Shown here: positions 1 through 12,699 of the stretch, piece after piece | How the letters are laid out: each line of letters starts with the position of its first letter | Numbering within the stretch: the first letter of the stretch is position 1 | NCBI GenBank assembly: GCA_026874595.1 | Contig: CM049318.1 | Coordinates: 50,558,750-50,622,749, forward strand | Length of the DNA stretch: 64,000 bases | Direction of reading: 5' to 3' | Origin: Sipunculus nudus | Lineage: Eukaryota > Annelida > Sipuncula > Golfingiida > Sipunculidae | Position numbers and translations under genes: made by a program | The notes under the pieces: generated by a model | Told to the model about the DNA's origin: nothing | Seen by the model: only the letters and a program-made list of their open reading frames with translations | Databases searched by the model: none

Positions 1-2
1 CC

Positions 3-656
3 CTGATAGGGTTCTTAAACTTTACCTGTGTCGTAGTCCTGCCTGGTAGGGCCTTTCTCAGGCGCCTTATTGACCGTACTTATGGGTTAAAACTACCGCA
101 CCATCGTACCAGATTGACAAATCAAGTCAAACTAGACCTGAAGGTTTGGCTACATTTCTTAGACTGTTTTAATGGCAAGTCATTTTTTCTCGAGGAATCC
201 TGGATCTCCTCTGATGAATTACATTTACAGACTAAAGCCACTGTCAGTTTAGGATTTGGCGCCGTTCTCTGCAGTGAATGGTTCTATGGGAAATGGCCAG
301 TGTCCTGGCAAGATTATGATATGGTAACCCTGGAATTGTGGCCCATTGTCGCTGCTCTTGAGGTATGGGGTGAACGATTGTCCAACAAGAAGTTGAGATT
401 GATGACCGATAATCTGGCGTTAGTTAATATTCTAAACAAGAAATCCACTCCACAGCCGCACACAATGTGCTTAATAAGGCGGTTAGTGCTGATATCTCTC
501 AAGTTCAATATTCTTGTTAAAGGTATGCATATAAAACAGAAAGGAAACCTAGCTTATACTTTGTCGCAATTGCAGGTAGGTCGCTTCCGCAAGCTGGCTC
601 ACGGAGTGAACAAAAACCCGACCCCTGCTCCAGCTCCCCCAGCATCACTGAGCTAA
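3..656 (+). pseudogene. YR retroelement A: RT C-terminus and RNase H
   Basis: The frame is open from the left edge of the window to the TAA at 654-656, so the gene begins outside. The first codons (about nt 40-75) give the LPGRAFLRRLID motif that joins the RT thumb to RNase H in this family; element E has the same motif near 59430. RNase H follows: the block normally read TDAAKGLGYGA is here QTKATVSLGFGA (about nt 230-265), so the first catalytic Asp is lost, while the later ELWPI and TDNLAL blocks survive. RNase H would degrade the RNA of the RNA-DNA hybrid during reverse transcription. The 3' end overlaps the recombinase frame by one base. With one catalytic residue gone, this copy is probably dead; the family assignment is secure. 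Confidence 0.85.
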
Positions 657-1565
657 TGGGTGTAGGTCAGTACTTAGTTGCCAATAGCTTATCACTTCAG
701 ACCAAAAAAGCATATAAACAGGTCTGGAGCAGTTTCCACTCATTCTGTCAAAAGCCAGGGTCACTCCCAGTGGTCTCTATTACCAGTTCAGCCTCTTGCA
801 GTGTTCCTTTTTTTGTCCAAGAAGTATTCTTCCGGCTGTTGTGGCTCCACTTTAGCTTCAACAGCATCAGCCATTTCTTTCATACACAAACTAGCAAATT
901 TGACAGACCCTACAGCCTCTGAAGCTGTCAAAAGGCTGCTGCAGGGAGCTAGGAAATTAACCCCTAAAGTAGACCTACGTTATCCCATATCGCTTAGTAT
1001 TCTACACCAGCTAGTTAGAGCTCTTCCATGCACATCCAATAATGTATATGAATGTAAACTGTTCACTGCTCTGTACCTTGTAGCCTTCCATGGGTTTTTC
1101 CGTATTGGTGAGCTCATTACTAGGTCCTTTAGCCAGCAAAACCTTGTAGTACAATTGTCAGATGTATCAGTGGGGGCGTCTCGTGGTTACGCAAGGATAA
1201 AGATTAGGCATGCAAAAAACATGCCTCCAGGTCAATGCCAAATGGTAGTCCTACAGACTAAAACCCCAGGCCCTTGCCCTGTCAGAGCCTTAGCCACATT
1301 TTTACAAATCAGAGGGAATCGTAAAGGTGCTCTGTTTAGCAGCCCTTCAGCTTCCCCAGTCAGTCGTTCAGAGTTCACAGCTCAGCTGAACAAGGATCTC
1401 ATATTCTGTAAACTTGACCCGGCTCTTTTCAAAGGCCATTCGTTTAGGATTGGAGCTGCTACAGATGCTGCTATACTTGGTAAATCAGACAGTGAAATTC
1501 GTAACCTAGGAAGATGGAAATCCAATGCTTTCATGCGTTATATTAGGATGTTTCAAGCTCAGTAG
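656..1565 (+). pseudogene. YR retroelement A: tyrosine recombinase
   Basis: The ATG at 656 shares its A with the TAA that ends RNase H (TAATG). The first ~35 codons read in this frame resemble the N-terminal core-binding domain (SLQTKKAYKQVWSSFHSFC). The similarity then moves to another frame, open to 1565, at about nt 745-775, so one frameshift breaks the gene. The catalytic domain is otherwise complete: Arg in FFRIGEL (about 1091-1115), His and Arg in GHSFRIG (about 1432-1452), Trp in LGRW (about 1505-1518) and the probable nucleophile Tyr in MRYIRM (about 1533-1550). In such elements the enzyme integrates a circular DNA copy, replacing a DDE integrase. The Arg-His-Arg-Trp-Tyr set makes the family assignment firm. 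Confidence 0.85.
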
Positions 1566-1615
1566 CTAAGGTTACGAGCCCTGATTTAGGATTAGACCCT
1601 GATGAGCTGTAGCTG

Positions 1616-2604
1616 GATGGCCCAAGTGGGCATCCTCAACTATATTTAATTTTAGACTATACCTTAGATCAGTGCCATCAACTTCGTTGTATATAAGCTA
1701 CAAAGCTGGAACTTGCAAGCTTCGCTAGGTGACCCAAGTGGGCACCTGCATCGGGCTTATACATGAGATAGATTGAGGATCAGTGTATGGTTCGGTGACC
1801 CAAGTGGGCACCAGTGTTTGGTAAATCGTAATGAGAGGTTATGCTATTGCTGGTTATATTATAGAGTCATGGGTTATACATAGGGATTATGCCTGGGTGA
1901 CCCAAGTGGGCACCTGATTGAGTGGTCTATTTTATTTGTTTTTTTTCTTCTCCACATGATAGAATCATAGGTTAGGTGCAAGGTCTGTCGGTGACCTATG
2001 TGGGCAGCCGTATAAGGCCATTTATTTTAATGTGGTTCATGCTCTGCATGTAAGGTCGGTTCATATTTACTTGGTGACCCAAGTGGGCACCTGTACATAC
2101 AGGTATACCGGGAAATAAATTTATCAACCTTAGTCAGTAATGTGATGTTATTGCCTTGCCTGCTTGAGCCCTCACCATTCATTGCATGTAACTTGTGTAT
2201 GTGTATATATGTGAAGACCCATGTGGGCTTCCAAGGAAAGGACTCAGGGTGCATCATGATGTATTACATATGCGTTTATGATTGGAAACATCAGTGCCCG
2301 TTTTAATTGGCTGTGCATAGACAGATTTGGACTGTATTGGTAACCTCTGCAGCTGTTCAGCCACTTTCATGTTTTTATTTATATCTGCGCAATATATGAA
2401 CATTTATGTTATTTGTTTTTGTGGGGTGACCCAAGTGGGCACCCCCATGATGTTATGTGTATTGTATTGATTGCATACCGTTTGGAATTGCTACACTTTT
2501 GGTTGTGTGACCCAAGTGGGCACCTCTATAGTGTAAAGTTTATTGTATAGATCGCATACTGTTTTGACTTTTTACTCTTATTAGGTGACCCAGGTGGGCA
2601 CCCC
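1616..2604 (+). repeat. Array of spaced palindromic 19-mers behind element A
   Basis: Ten copies of a near-palindrome, consensus GGTGACCCAAGTGGGCACC, start near 1616, 1727, 1794, 1896, 1989, 2073, 2211, 2424, 2505 and 2584. They are separated by unrelated AT-rich DNA of about 50-190 bases. Each copy can fold as GGTG(A)CCCA paired with TGGGCACC around a two-base loop. Several variants keep pairing through compensating changes: the first copy has GGATG and CATCC arms, and the copy at 2211 has GAAG and CTTCC. This suggests that the fold, not only the sequence, is maintained. The array occupies the 3' untranslated region of the YR element. Confidence 0.85.
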
Positions 2605-2960
2605 CACAGTATAAGGTGTAACTTCATATACATATCATATATGGATTGGACTTTTCACATTGGACGGCTTCCTTATGATCTTTCACTAAATATGGACATT
2701 AGCGATTTTGTTGTTGATGTAATTATATTAAATGCACTGCACCACAGGAGCAGAGATATTTATGTAATTTGTTACCATCCATATCCAGCTCAGCAGCAAG
2801 TAGGTAGGGGCCATGGTGGGGGGCCACATGTGGCCTATGGCGTGCTGAGCCCCACCCTGGTTCAGGGCAGCAATTTTGCCCTGCTTTGTAAATTATATTC
2901 AAATAAAGTTTATGTAAATTGGCCTTACGGCCCTTACCACCAAACATTGATTTATTCATC
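2605..2960 (+). other. 3' end region of element A with poly(A) signal
   Basis: No gene is seen. The stretch holds the perfect 14-bp palindrome GGCCACATGTGGCC (about 2821-2834), a hairpin with CAGGGCA and TGCCCTG arms (about 2863-2883) and an AATAAA at 2902-2907. The likely reading is the 3' untranslated region and polyadenylation signal of element A. No split direct repeat partner is visible, because the 5' end of the element lies outside the window. Confidence 0.5.
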
Positions 2961-3395
2961 TGAATGATCTGCTATGTGTTGTGTGTGCGTGTGTGAGCAT
3001 AAATTTCCGGTTAGTTTGCAAGACTAACAGGTTTTATGCGAACATACGGTTCACAGCATATGATTTACACTATCTAAATTTAACTGGTCCTTGACCTTCA
3101 CCTCAGTCCGCAGTCAAGGCCATTTCCGGTAATTTCGGCCAATCACAGACAATTAGCCATTTGGCGCGGGATTTGTATCTGCCAGGCTATATATGGGTCT
3201 CTATCGGCATCATATTCACTTTTCATTTGCTGCCTCGCTGGATTTATTGCTGAATTCCACCTCCCACCCCTCCTCCTTTTTCTTCTATCTGTCCTTGAAC
3301 CATTTCCGTTGAAACATGAAATTAGGTCACTGCAACCTACATTTTTTTTTAGGGTTTTTAATAAATTTTTCAGACTGTCATAAAATAGCAAAGAT
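2961..3395. other. Non-coding stretch with promoter-like block
   Basis: No coding frame is convincing. An inverted repeat pairs GGTCCTTGAC with GTCAAGGCC (about 3088-3122). A CCAATCAC box (about 3140) lies about 50 bases before CTATATATG (about 3187), the spacing of a simple Pol II promoter. Whether anything is transcribed from it cannot be told from sequence. Confidence 0.3.
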
Positions 3396-3665
3396 AAGGT
3401 TTTAGCTCAGCAGACTGCAAGTCATCTGAGCTATAATTATGATCCATTGTCCAGCATTTGCTGTCTATCTGTCTGTTAGACTGGCATGTTTTGAAAATTT
3501 TAAACCTATGAATCCAAAATTCAGCATACAGTTAGATGGCCATAAGTTCTCCTCCCAAACCCAAAATGGGACTGTCTTGTATCAAAATCACATGTGTGTT
3601 TTTGTTCATGTTTTGCATAAATAGTTCTCTATTTATTTCCTATGTACATGCCAGAAATTAAATCA
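3396..3665 (-). repeat. Dispersed repeat R1, diverged inverted copy
   Basis: Relative to the copies near 11770, 19690, 34500 and 35250 this lies in the opposite orientation. Recognisable blocks are GAGCTATAATTATGATCCAT, TTAGACTGGCATGTTTTGAA and, near 3640, CTATGTACATGCCAGAAATT, which matches the complement of the TTTCTGGCATGTACATAGG block in other copies. It is non-coding; class unknown. Confidence 0.65.
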
Positions 3666-6600
3666 ATATTACTTAATTTGTAAAAGTTATGGACTGGAAC
3701 ACCAGGTACCTTATCAAAATAGCTAGAAATATATATTTGCTTTTAAAATAGTAACTGTTATGTGACAGGACAACGGGTTTGGTCTGTTGTCATGTCATTA
3801 ATTTGTTTGCATAAGCCGTAGTTGTAGTCACTGGCGGCAAACGATGTCAGACTTAGCACCATGAGGTAGCGACGCAAGTGGCAAATAATGGTACTAGAGC
3901 CCTTGGTTCAGTCACGTGACCCGCACAAGTTTCGAATATGGCGGAGTCGACAGGTTAGCTCTTCTAGCCGAGGTTTATGATGTCCGATTAACGCTTGTTA
4001 AGGATTTGTCAGCTCCAGCCAAGCTCAGTATCCGTTGGATAGATGTACTATGATATGAGATGACCAAGGTTTGTGATCTGATTCTTCTGTTTTCATGTGT
4101 AAATACCGTCGTAAACGGGTTGATCTTTCAAGATTTAATCCGAAATGCTGATGTCAGAATTGCTGTGGAATTTTCCAGTAAATGCGCAATATAATTGAAT
4201 ATACTGTATCGCGGCAAATAGTTTTAACATTTGTCCTTCTGTTCGTCAGCGAAAGAAAACTTTATTTCTGTCATTATGTTGACATATAGCGTTTCATACA
4301 TTTGATACACTGTGGACTGCTCCTACTTTGTGTTACGCCATAACCTTAAAATTGAGCTGTACTTATGCTTGAAGTGAAGCGCTACATTCGTTAGCTGACG
4401 AGGTATTTAGCTACTGCTTACTCCAGTTTATGTATAAACTAACATGATAAATGCCATTTGTCATTCGTTGATGTTTCTGTAAGACGTTTGTATTTCTATA
4501 TTAATGTCTTGAGGCCCATTTATGACTTAGTAGACTTTATGGCTCATTAGTTTTATATTGTTAGAATATAATTTCTTATTTGTGTTGCCACAGTAGACTC
4601 AAGTGTCCATATCAGTCTGGATGAGATGATCAGCATTGGTGGTGAACACAGTGGTTGAGCCAAGAGAGGGCACATGTAGGTAGCATTACTAGTAACTGAG
4701 ATTTTATATGTAACAGGTTCTAGATTACTTAACAGGGTGAACACTAAGTTTAATTTGGTAAGATTTTCTAATTGTTTTTATATTACATAGGTCCAGATGC
4801 AGCTATAGATGCTAGTATGCTGTGGAGTTCATTCCATTTAGATGCAACATTTAAATTGTTGTAGGAGTAATTTGATGTATAAACCGGAATATTTTGTGTG
4901 CGGTTAGAACATTAATATGGTTTTTTGAACAGATGTTTATTCAATGTTTATAACATTTGTTTATGTGAGAGAAGTGACAATATATGTGCATCGTTTGTCA
5001 CAATGATCATCTTTATGAGATATCTGATATCTGTAATGTCTGAGTATAAGTGAACAAGTTTTAATTGGAGCAAGGTTTTCTCCATATCTCTTGATAATTG
5101 TCATTGCATAATTATATATATGTGTTAAGTTTGCCGAGCTGGTAACTTATGTTTTGTATTTTTTATGTATTTATACAGGTACCAGCCACCCTTTTCTTAC
5201 ACCCTTTCTTACACCTTTTTTGTTATGTACAAGGGAAATTAAACGTTTTCCCAGGCAGAATCCGTCTTTGTGTGTTTGTTGACCCAGCCCGGTCACAGTT
5301 AAAGCTAGAGACTTTATATAACTATATTCAATCAAGATTTAATTTCAGACAACAAATTAGATCAGTATTTGTCAGATCGTTTTTATTATTAAGTTATTAG
5401 CATAAATGAAAAATCAGTACTTAAAATTTTACCCAACTTTGAACGCAGTACATTTTTTTCCTGTGTGCACTGTTGATATTATTGCATGTATACATAAGGA
5501 TTTCATCTTTAAAATCTGAAATTTGGAAATAAAAGCTCTATTACATTCACTTGTCATTTCAAGCTCAAGATGGCCTTCTGAAGGTCACTTAATACAACAG
5601 TGTGACTGATCAGTAAAGCATCAATGGCAGAGCACCCCTGCTGTCACAGGTGTAGAGTTATTCTGGTATATCCCTCCCCTCCCTCCTAAACACTGACACA
5701 AAAACAGACACTAACACACACTTATGTAACACTAAATGTACTAAAAGTAATAATTGTTATTGTTTGAACTGTATTGTCATTGTTTTTACAAAGCTTTGCC
5801 CACCATATAAATGAACAAAAAAATTTTCCTTGAAACAGTAATTCAAGGAGTTCTCCAGGAGATGCAATGTTGAGGTAATTTAATGTGACATTTTTAAAAA
5901 AGAATAATTTCCTTTTAATAATTTTAACAAATTTAGATTTCAAAATTTTTTATATCCATCATTATGCAAAAAATGACAGTTCTTGAGCAAAATTAGGCAT
6001 AAATAATGTTGCAGTCTAGAATTTTGAATTCTGAAGTTATATTTTCATTTATTAATTTTTTTGCAAATTTACAAAATTTACTGTATTTCCTTGATCAGAC
6101 GCCCGGTCTTAAATAGTTGCCTGCCTTATTTAGTTGCCGGGGCAAAACAATATCTTAGATAAATAAACGCCGGTCTAAAATAGACTCCAGTCTTGTTCAG
6201 AGGTAGGGTGTCAGAGAAGATTCCATGTTTGCCGCCAGATGTCTTTTCCCATCACTATCGGTAATTGGTGCATATACCGGTCAAACTGATTGGAAATTTT
6301 TGTAAAAATTTTGGTTCGTGTACGTGTTAATAATTTGTTTTATTACTGTTTAATTTTTTTTTTATTTTCTTACGTTCATGCCTGTTTCCATAAGGGACAC
6401 AAAATATTCCCTATTCATCCATTATGATTGAAGCCGATCACCGATTCAAGTAAATGCTTCACAAATAGGTCAGCAGTGAGAAGGCTTACACCATCACTGC
6501 TGTCAAGCTAGGAAAAACTAATACCACTTAACACAAGTGGTACAACTTGGTACGGTGAGAGTCTGCCTCATGAATGGTTGAACGGAACTGTTTAAATCAG

Positions 6601-7080
6601 CTGAATCAGTTAAAAGTTGGAAGGAATGTGTCATGAAAATGAATTGCCCAGTGCTGTTATACGTAACCCCCCCCCCCCCCATATTTGGATGGATATTTGG
6701 ATACCAATATTACCAGTTGTACAGAGTGCAGATATAATGGAAGAGCCACCCTGCCCAATGTTTAATTTATACCAGGTTGGAAACCCTTGAATCCACTGTG
6801 TCAAGCTGAATCAAAAGACGGGAGGAAAGTGCCATAAAAATGAATTACGTTGTGCCAATGTTACAAGTTGTACTTGGTGCACAGTAAATGGAAGAGCCTT
6901 GTTACTGAATGCACGCGGTGTAAAAAACAAGGGACCCATGGGTCATTTACTGTTGACATTTCAGAAGTTTACACATTTGTTCAATTGAATATATTTTTTT
7001 TTGGTATAATATATATTATTAAATATATATGTATTTTTTATTTTATGAAATGTATACAGTTGAATAATAACTAATTAACA
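3666..7080. other. AT-rich DNA without a recognisable gene
   Basis: No frame here resembles a known family. Points of note: a CpG-containing block at about 3830-3960 that ends in ATGGCGGAGTCGACAG followed by GTTAGC (ATG at 3938), which could be a short first coding exon with a splice donor; a repeat-like block with duplicated CGCC(C)GGTCT motifs near 6100-6180; a poly(C) tract near 6667; and the AACAAGGGACCCATGGGTCA repeat edge near 6927, which begins a segment shared with 18044-18440. Confidence 0.5.
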
Positions 7081-7889
7081 ACATACATACAGGGCAAAGC
7101 CTGATCTCCAATTCTGCTGAGGCAGGAAAATAATGAACAAATGTTTGTATTAGATCCTCATTTTTTTATCACATCAATTTTTTTTATTATAAGTTTATAT
7201 TTCTATAAATTTCCAATATAACATATATATCTGAAAATAAAAGTTGATTCATAATTCTCAATTGCATCATCATAAGTCTCAATCTTTTCAGATATCACCA
7301 CATCATGCATGCATACAAATGTTTATTTATTTTTTACCACAAAAATATATCTTTTAAATCTGCAAAACAATAAATATCTAAAAATAATACTTGATTTTGA
7401 TTTAGATTTCACAATTCTAAATGCATCTTTATTTATCCATAATGTGCTTCATATTTTATAAATTTAAGCATACTGATGGGTTTAATTATATTTATTAAAA
7501 TCATTTAAAAGAAATTTGATTTCTTTAAAAATGCTAATTTAACACAACATGGCATCTTCTGGATTACACCTTTGATTACTTTTTTAAGGAAGGCTTTTGT
7601 ATATTGGAGTGGAAACAGCATTTCAATTAAGGAGATACAGTGAAAACAATAACAATTACTGCATAACATTTGGTAGGTTTGGTTTACGGGGGGGGGGGGG
7701 GGGGGGTGGGGGATTGGGGTTGTGATATGAGAATAACTGTACCCCTGTCACAGCAGGGGATCTCCCCCAGTGACTGTAACAAATCAGAAACCCTGGCATA
7801 GCTGACTTCCAGTGACCTGGAGTGGGACCCTGCATCTGTAATCTGTAATCAAAGCAAATGACTACAATAGAACCTCAAGAAATAAATCA

Positions 7890-8330
7890 ATTTTCAAGCT
7901 TTTATTTTCAAGCTTTTATTTTCAAATTTCAGATTTAAACAAATTAAATACTTATGTTTACATGCTATGAAAAACATAAGTTTGGGCAAAATTTAAGGTA
8001 CTGATTTTATTTTTATGCTAATAACTTAAAAAAATTACAAAATTCAGATCTTATTTTGGGTAAACAATTGAATCTTAATTAAACATAGTTATATACTTGG
8101 GAAAATAGACTCTACTTTCAAAATTTTTCATGTTAAGTGAGTAAATATTTTTCCTGATTTTTTACAAAGTCCATTTTGTTCGGGCTCATAACTTAAAGAA
8201 ATTATACTTAACAGACTAAATTTCTGGCATGTACATAGGAACTATATAGAGGAATATTTATGGTAAATGAAACAGATGAGTGGTTTTGATATTAGGCAGT
8301 CCTGAAGTGTGAAAATAGGTTTTTTAATAA
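7890..8330 (+). repeat. Dispersed repeat R1, partial copy
   Basis: The stretch aligns by eye with 34100-34520 and 34750-35225. Shared blocks include CAGATTTAAACA, GGCAAAATTTAAGGTA, GGGCTCATAACTT, TTTCTGGCATGTACATAGGA and GTGGTTTTGATATTAGGCAG. Upstream (7690-7710) lies a poly(G) tract and a segment (about 7730-7870) also found near 12190-12310, containing CAGCAGGGGATCTCC and CCAGTGACCTGGAGTGGG. It is non-coding. The repeat has no obvious protein and may be a non-autonomous element. Confidence 0.7.
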
Positions 8331-9590
8331 ACAAGGCCTACAGGCCTAGTGCGAACCAGTGCATTGGGAAATACACCAGGTATAATGCTTCAATGATGGA
8401 CCATTACTTCTCATGTATATGAACAATGCAAGTACTAAACATTTTGAATAAGAAACAATTACACAAACATCACTGCTGAAATTCTGGCATGGGTGCACAC
8501 AACACAAAAATGGTTGTAGCTGGCACCACCAGTCTTGTATACAACAAAACTATCAGAGATATATACATATGCCCAATTTCAGGCTGATATATCAAATTCC
8601 TCTGTAGAAATAAGCAGGCACATACACTGTGCAAAAGTTATTGTAGGTGGCAACACCTGTCTTGTGAACGAGAAAGCCATCAAAGACACATAGACAGGTC
8701 AAAATATCAGGCCAATACATCTAACTTACCTTGAGTCTGATGCATGGGGCTGACCAGGCTTAGGTGAAAAAGGCAGTTGCCCTGAGTGAACTGTGACAAA
8801 TTTGCTGGCTCAGGCTACTGCACCAAGTGAACTCATGACGGGCACCTGGCTAGACTGAGTGAACTCTAGACCTGTACTTGGCTGCACTGAGTGAACTCTT
8901 GACCTGTTGCATAATCTGACACAGTTGGTAGTCCACATGCAGCCCTGAGGGGCATGACACCCATGAGGTGATCACATGGTGGCCACGAGGTGTTCACAGG
9001 TCAACCATGAGATGATCACATGCCTTGTGCTTGGCTGCACTGACTGAACTCTTGACCTATATCTGGCTGCACTGAATGAACTCTTGATCTGTTGCCAAAT
9101 CTAAAACAGTTGGTAGTTTCTCAACCTATTTAAAGATAGGAAACACAATCTTGGCCTGTTTGTAAATCTGTTTACACATACTAAAAGACTTTGGCTAAAA
9201 TGCTTTTTTTTTCAAGCTGACATATTCATAAATTTTTTATCAAAATATCTAAAATAATAAAAGATGCAGTTCTTTCATTGTTGAAGGTCCAATAATTCTG
9301 CCAAAAATCATTCATGTAAACTTGAACAAAGGCCACCTAAGAATAATTTTTGTGCAATGTTACAGAAGTTTTAATTGAAACAATAATTTTGTAGAAGAAC
9401 AGTTTTGCAGTCCTCAGTTTGAAATAGACATAATAATGGCCATAAGACCAACTTAAGCTTTTCTGATATGATTGAAAGAACCATGTCCTAGGATAATACT
9501 TTTGAAAAATTGAACGATTCAACTTGACAGTTTCATCATAAACATTTTATGTGGTTATATATTATCATACATATTATGAGGTTTTTGCCC
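8331..9590. repeat. Minisatellite-like block in non-coding DNA
   Basis: Between about 8780 and 9110 a degenerate unit with the core GGCTGCACTGAGTGAACTCT, followed by TGACCTGT, recurs at least six times, in places as pairs 40-60 bases apart. A larger duplication repeats the block ending ACAGTTGGTAGT (about 8930 and 9115). No gene is visible in the rest of the stretch. Confidence 0.6.
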
Positions 9591-11750
9591 ATAAAAAACA
9601 GGTCAATGTAGGTGGCAACACAAAATCACAAACACACACTTCAAATATGAGTCATGTGACCAACATTTGCACAATACTTGGTAATGCTAGCTTCTGTTGT
9701 TCCGGGATTACTATGTCAGTATGCTTAATTTGCCTAATGACTGTTCAAATTCGTGTTACTCCACTAAAATTCATCAAATACAAACCATTTGAACAAACTT
9801 GAGAGGGATTTCCTCTGGGATAATTTTTGTATCATTTTTGTCCTGCTATTCCTGAGAAATTACGGGTTAATGTACAGATGACCAATGACCCCCGTACAAA
9901 AAAAGGTAAATGCAGGTAGCGCCACCAATACCTGAATTTCATATATGACTCATGTGACCAACACTGGCATAAAATTTGGTGATGATAGCTCTAGCCGTTT
10001 CTGAGCTTGTCATTTTAGTATGCCTTTTTGGACAGTTAGCTAAGTTTAACTTCCTGTATCTCAGCCAAAATTCACCAAACTTGAACCGATCGAACAAACT
10101 TGAGAGAGATGGTAAAAAAGATTATTTCTGTGAAATATTGAACAATTTGGCTTGACTGTTTTGGAGGAGAAGATTTTTAAAGGTTTTTTAGCTTTTTCTC
10201 TATAAAATCTAAGAAAACGCAGAGTTTTTTAGATGGCTAATTTTTTGCATTAAATTTTATGATACAAGCTCCAGTTGTTTTCGAAATAGTATGGGTTAAC
10301 TACGACGACAGACGATGCCAAACCATTGCATTACCTCACAAGTTCGCTAAAAATTACTACAGATGCATATTGAATGCAAAATTATAATACAGATACATCT
10401 CACTGATGGCAAAATCTTGAATTAAGTTGAGTATGGATACCAATTATTTATAATTAATGTACAGCCGTCTTTATATACCCACAGGGAGCTGTATACCTGT
10501 GATTGTAAACATTGCCTGGCATGAGGAATATAAAAAATCATAAATCTACATTTTTTAAAAGCTTTTAAAATACATTCTTGTCAATATTAACCATAGATTA
10601 CCTGAAATTTAAATGTCTAGAGGCATGATGAAACAGATGCTGATAAACTAGTGCCAGGCTAGATGTATCTGCTTCACACAGCTAACATATATGGTAAAAT
10701 GACTCAATTCAATCTTTATAATTCACCCAAAATTCATTCTACGGAACCATAAAAGACAATTATTATAAGAATTATTCAGGGGATTATACCTGTAAAATAT
10801 TTAACAAATTGGCCACTGAGTGGCTTCAGTCAAAAATACGTTTTTCAGGTTTACAACTCATATGGGAAAATACAGCAAAATGGCTAAGTTAAGCTTCCCA
10901 TAACTCAGCCAAAAATTACTGAACCAAAACCATTTGAACAAACTTGAATTATCAACATCTATGGATAATTAATGTGTGAGATTTTAGAATTTGGCCCAGT
11001 GGTTTTTGAGAAGAAGTTCTTTGTAGCCACTGAGCTAAAATGGGCTTTTATGGCATATGACTAAATTCAGCTTCCCATAACTCAGCCAAAAGTCACTGAA
11101 CTGAGACCATTTGAACAAACTTCAGAAAGGACTACCCTAGGATCATTTCTGTGCGATATTAAACAATTTGGCCATTTGGTTTCAGAGAAGAAGTTTTTTG
11201 TAGCAGTCAGTATGATACGGGCACTGATGACCCCCGTTCAAAAAAGGCCGATGCAGGTGGCGCCCCCTATACCTCAATTTCAGATATGACTCATGTGACC
11301 AACATTGGCATAAAATTTGGTGATGACAGCTCCAGCCATTTCTGAGATTGTAATTTTAGTATGCTTTATTGGATAGATGACTAAGTTCAACTTCCTGTAA
11401 CTCGGCCAAAAATCAACGAACTTAAACCAATTGAACAAACTTGAGAGAGATTGTTCCTGTGAAATATTGGACAATTTGGCTGAACAGTTTCGGAAAAGAA
11501 GATTTTTAAAGCTTTTTTAGCTTTTTCCCTATAAAATCTAAGAAAATGCAATTAGCCAAAAAAAATAAGCAAAATCCGATAGAGTTTTTTAGATGACTAA
11601 CTTTTTGCATAAAATTTTGTGATGCTAACTCTTGCCATTTTCAAGATAGTATAGGTTAACATACAGACGACGGACGACGGATGAGAGACGAGGGATAACG
11701 GACGACGCCACACCATCACATAAGCTCACAGGTTTCGCTAAAAATTGAGA
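9591..11750 (+). repeat. Repeated copies of dispersed repeat R2
   Basis: Two long similar segments, about 9885-10330 and 11225-11745, share CCCCCGTWCAAAAAA, GCAGGT(A/G)GCGCC, ATGACTCATGTGACCAACA and GGCATAAAATTTGGTGATGA. A third, weaker copy starts near 9600. The DNA between them (10330-11225) carries several diverged copies of AACTCAGCCAAAA followed by CATTTGAACAAACTT. I see no protein product. R2 looks like an old non-autonomous repeat that has duplicated locally. Confidence 0.65.
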
Positions 11751-11759
11751 TTTTTCCTT

Positions 11760-11955
11760 AATTTCTCACAGGAAAGAAGATGCAAAGACCTAGTTTTCGG
11801 CTTGGTAGGAGATCTTGGAGACATCTAACATTATGCCAAATTTTGGATTCCTAGGTCTAACGGTTTCAAAACGTGCCACATCTACGGACGGACGGACGAC
11901 AGACAATGGACCACGACTGTAGCTCAGATAACTTATAGTCAGCTGAGCTAAAAAT
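11760..11955 (+). repeat. Dispersed repeat R1, 3'-end copy
   Basis: The segment runs from TTTTTCCTTAATTTCTC through CGGCTTGGTAGGAGATCTTG and TTTCAAAACGTGCCA to ACTTATAGTCAGCTGAGCTA. It matches the 3' ends of the copies at about 19740-19965 and 35225-35465. The GACGGACGGAC simple block inside it varies in length between copies. Confidence 0.75.
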
Positions 11956-12149
11956 GGAACAGCCACATGAAAAACCAGGGTACCTATTTTTGAGAGGCCC
12001 GCCCAGACAAATTCTTGTTGACAACTGCAAAATCTCTTACATTGATTCCCCATAAGTTCTTATATGGTTAGTGACTGTGGAAATTGTATGTGTCCTTTAT
12101 CCCTATAGCATCTACAGATATTTTAAAAACACAATCCGTGTACCAGCAA

Positions 12150-12500
12150 TGTTTTAAATTGTGTCCCCAAGTAGTGACAAGTGGGTTTATTGTTTCACAG
12201 CAGGGGATATCCTCCAGTGACTGTTACATTTCAGGAACTCTGGCCTATCTGACTTCCAGTGACCAGGAGTGGGCTTCCTGCATCTGGACAAAGCAAGTGA
12301 CTACAATAGAGCCTCAAAATATAGTTCAATAACTAGCCTAATTTTCAAGCTTTTATTTTAAAATTTAAGATTTAAACAAATATAATACTTATGTTTACAT
12401 GCTATCAAAAATAAATCAACACTACTCACAGAAAAAATTGTGCCATGGGTAAAGTTGAGCAAAATTTAAGTAACTAAATTTTATTATGCTACTAACTTAA
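12150..12500 (+). repeat. Dispersed repeat R1-associated copy
   Basis: It repeats the arrangement seen at 7730-8010: CACAGCAGGGGATAT, CCAGTGACTGTTACA, ACTTCCAGTGACCAGGAGT, GACTACAATAGAGCCTC, then AAGCTTTTATTTT, ATTTAAACAAAT and ACTTATGTTTACATGCTAT. The block at 34720-34830 has the last part as well. It is non-coding and appears to be one end of a composite dispersed repeat. Confidence 0.65.
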
Positions 12501-12699
12501 CCCTTTACTGTTCAGATTAGCCTGTGGATTGTCACACTCCTACTGTTCAGAATTATTTTGCATTTTTTCCACATTTTGACATGAATCTATATAAGAGACA
12601 TTAACTCAGTAACCGTTAAAGGTATCTTTGTGAAATTTTCAGCTTTTACTGTCAGGTATATGTCCATCATGTTATTTTATTTATTTTCTATATACCTGG

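Noticed and set aside
5149-5400. 83-codon frame after an acceptor-like TTTATACAG
   Set aside because: AT-rich composition and no recognisable domain; weak as an exon.
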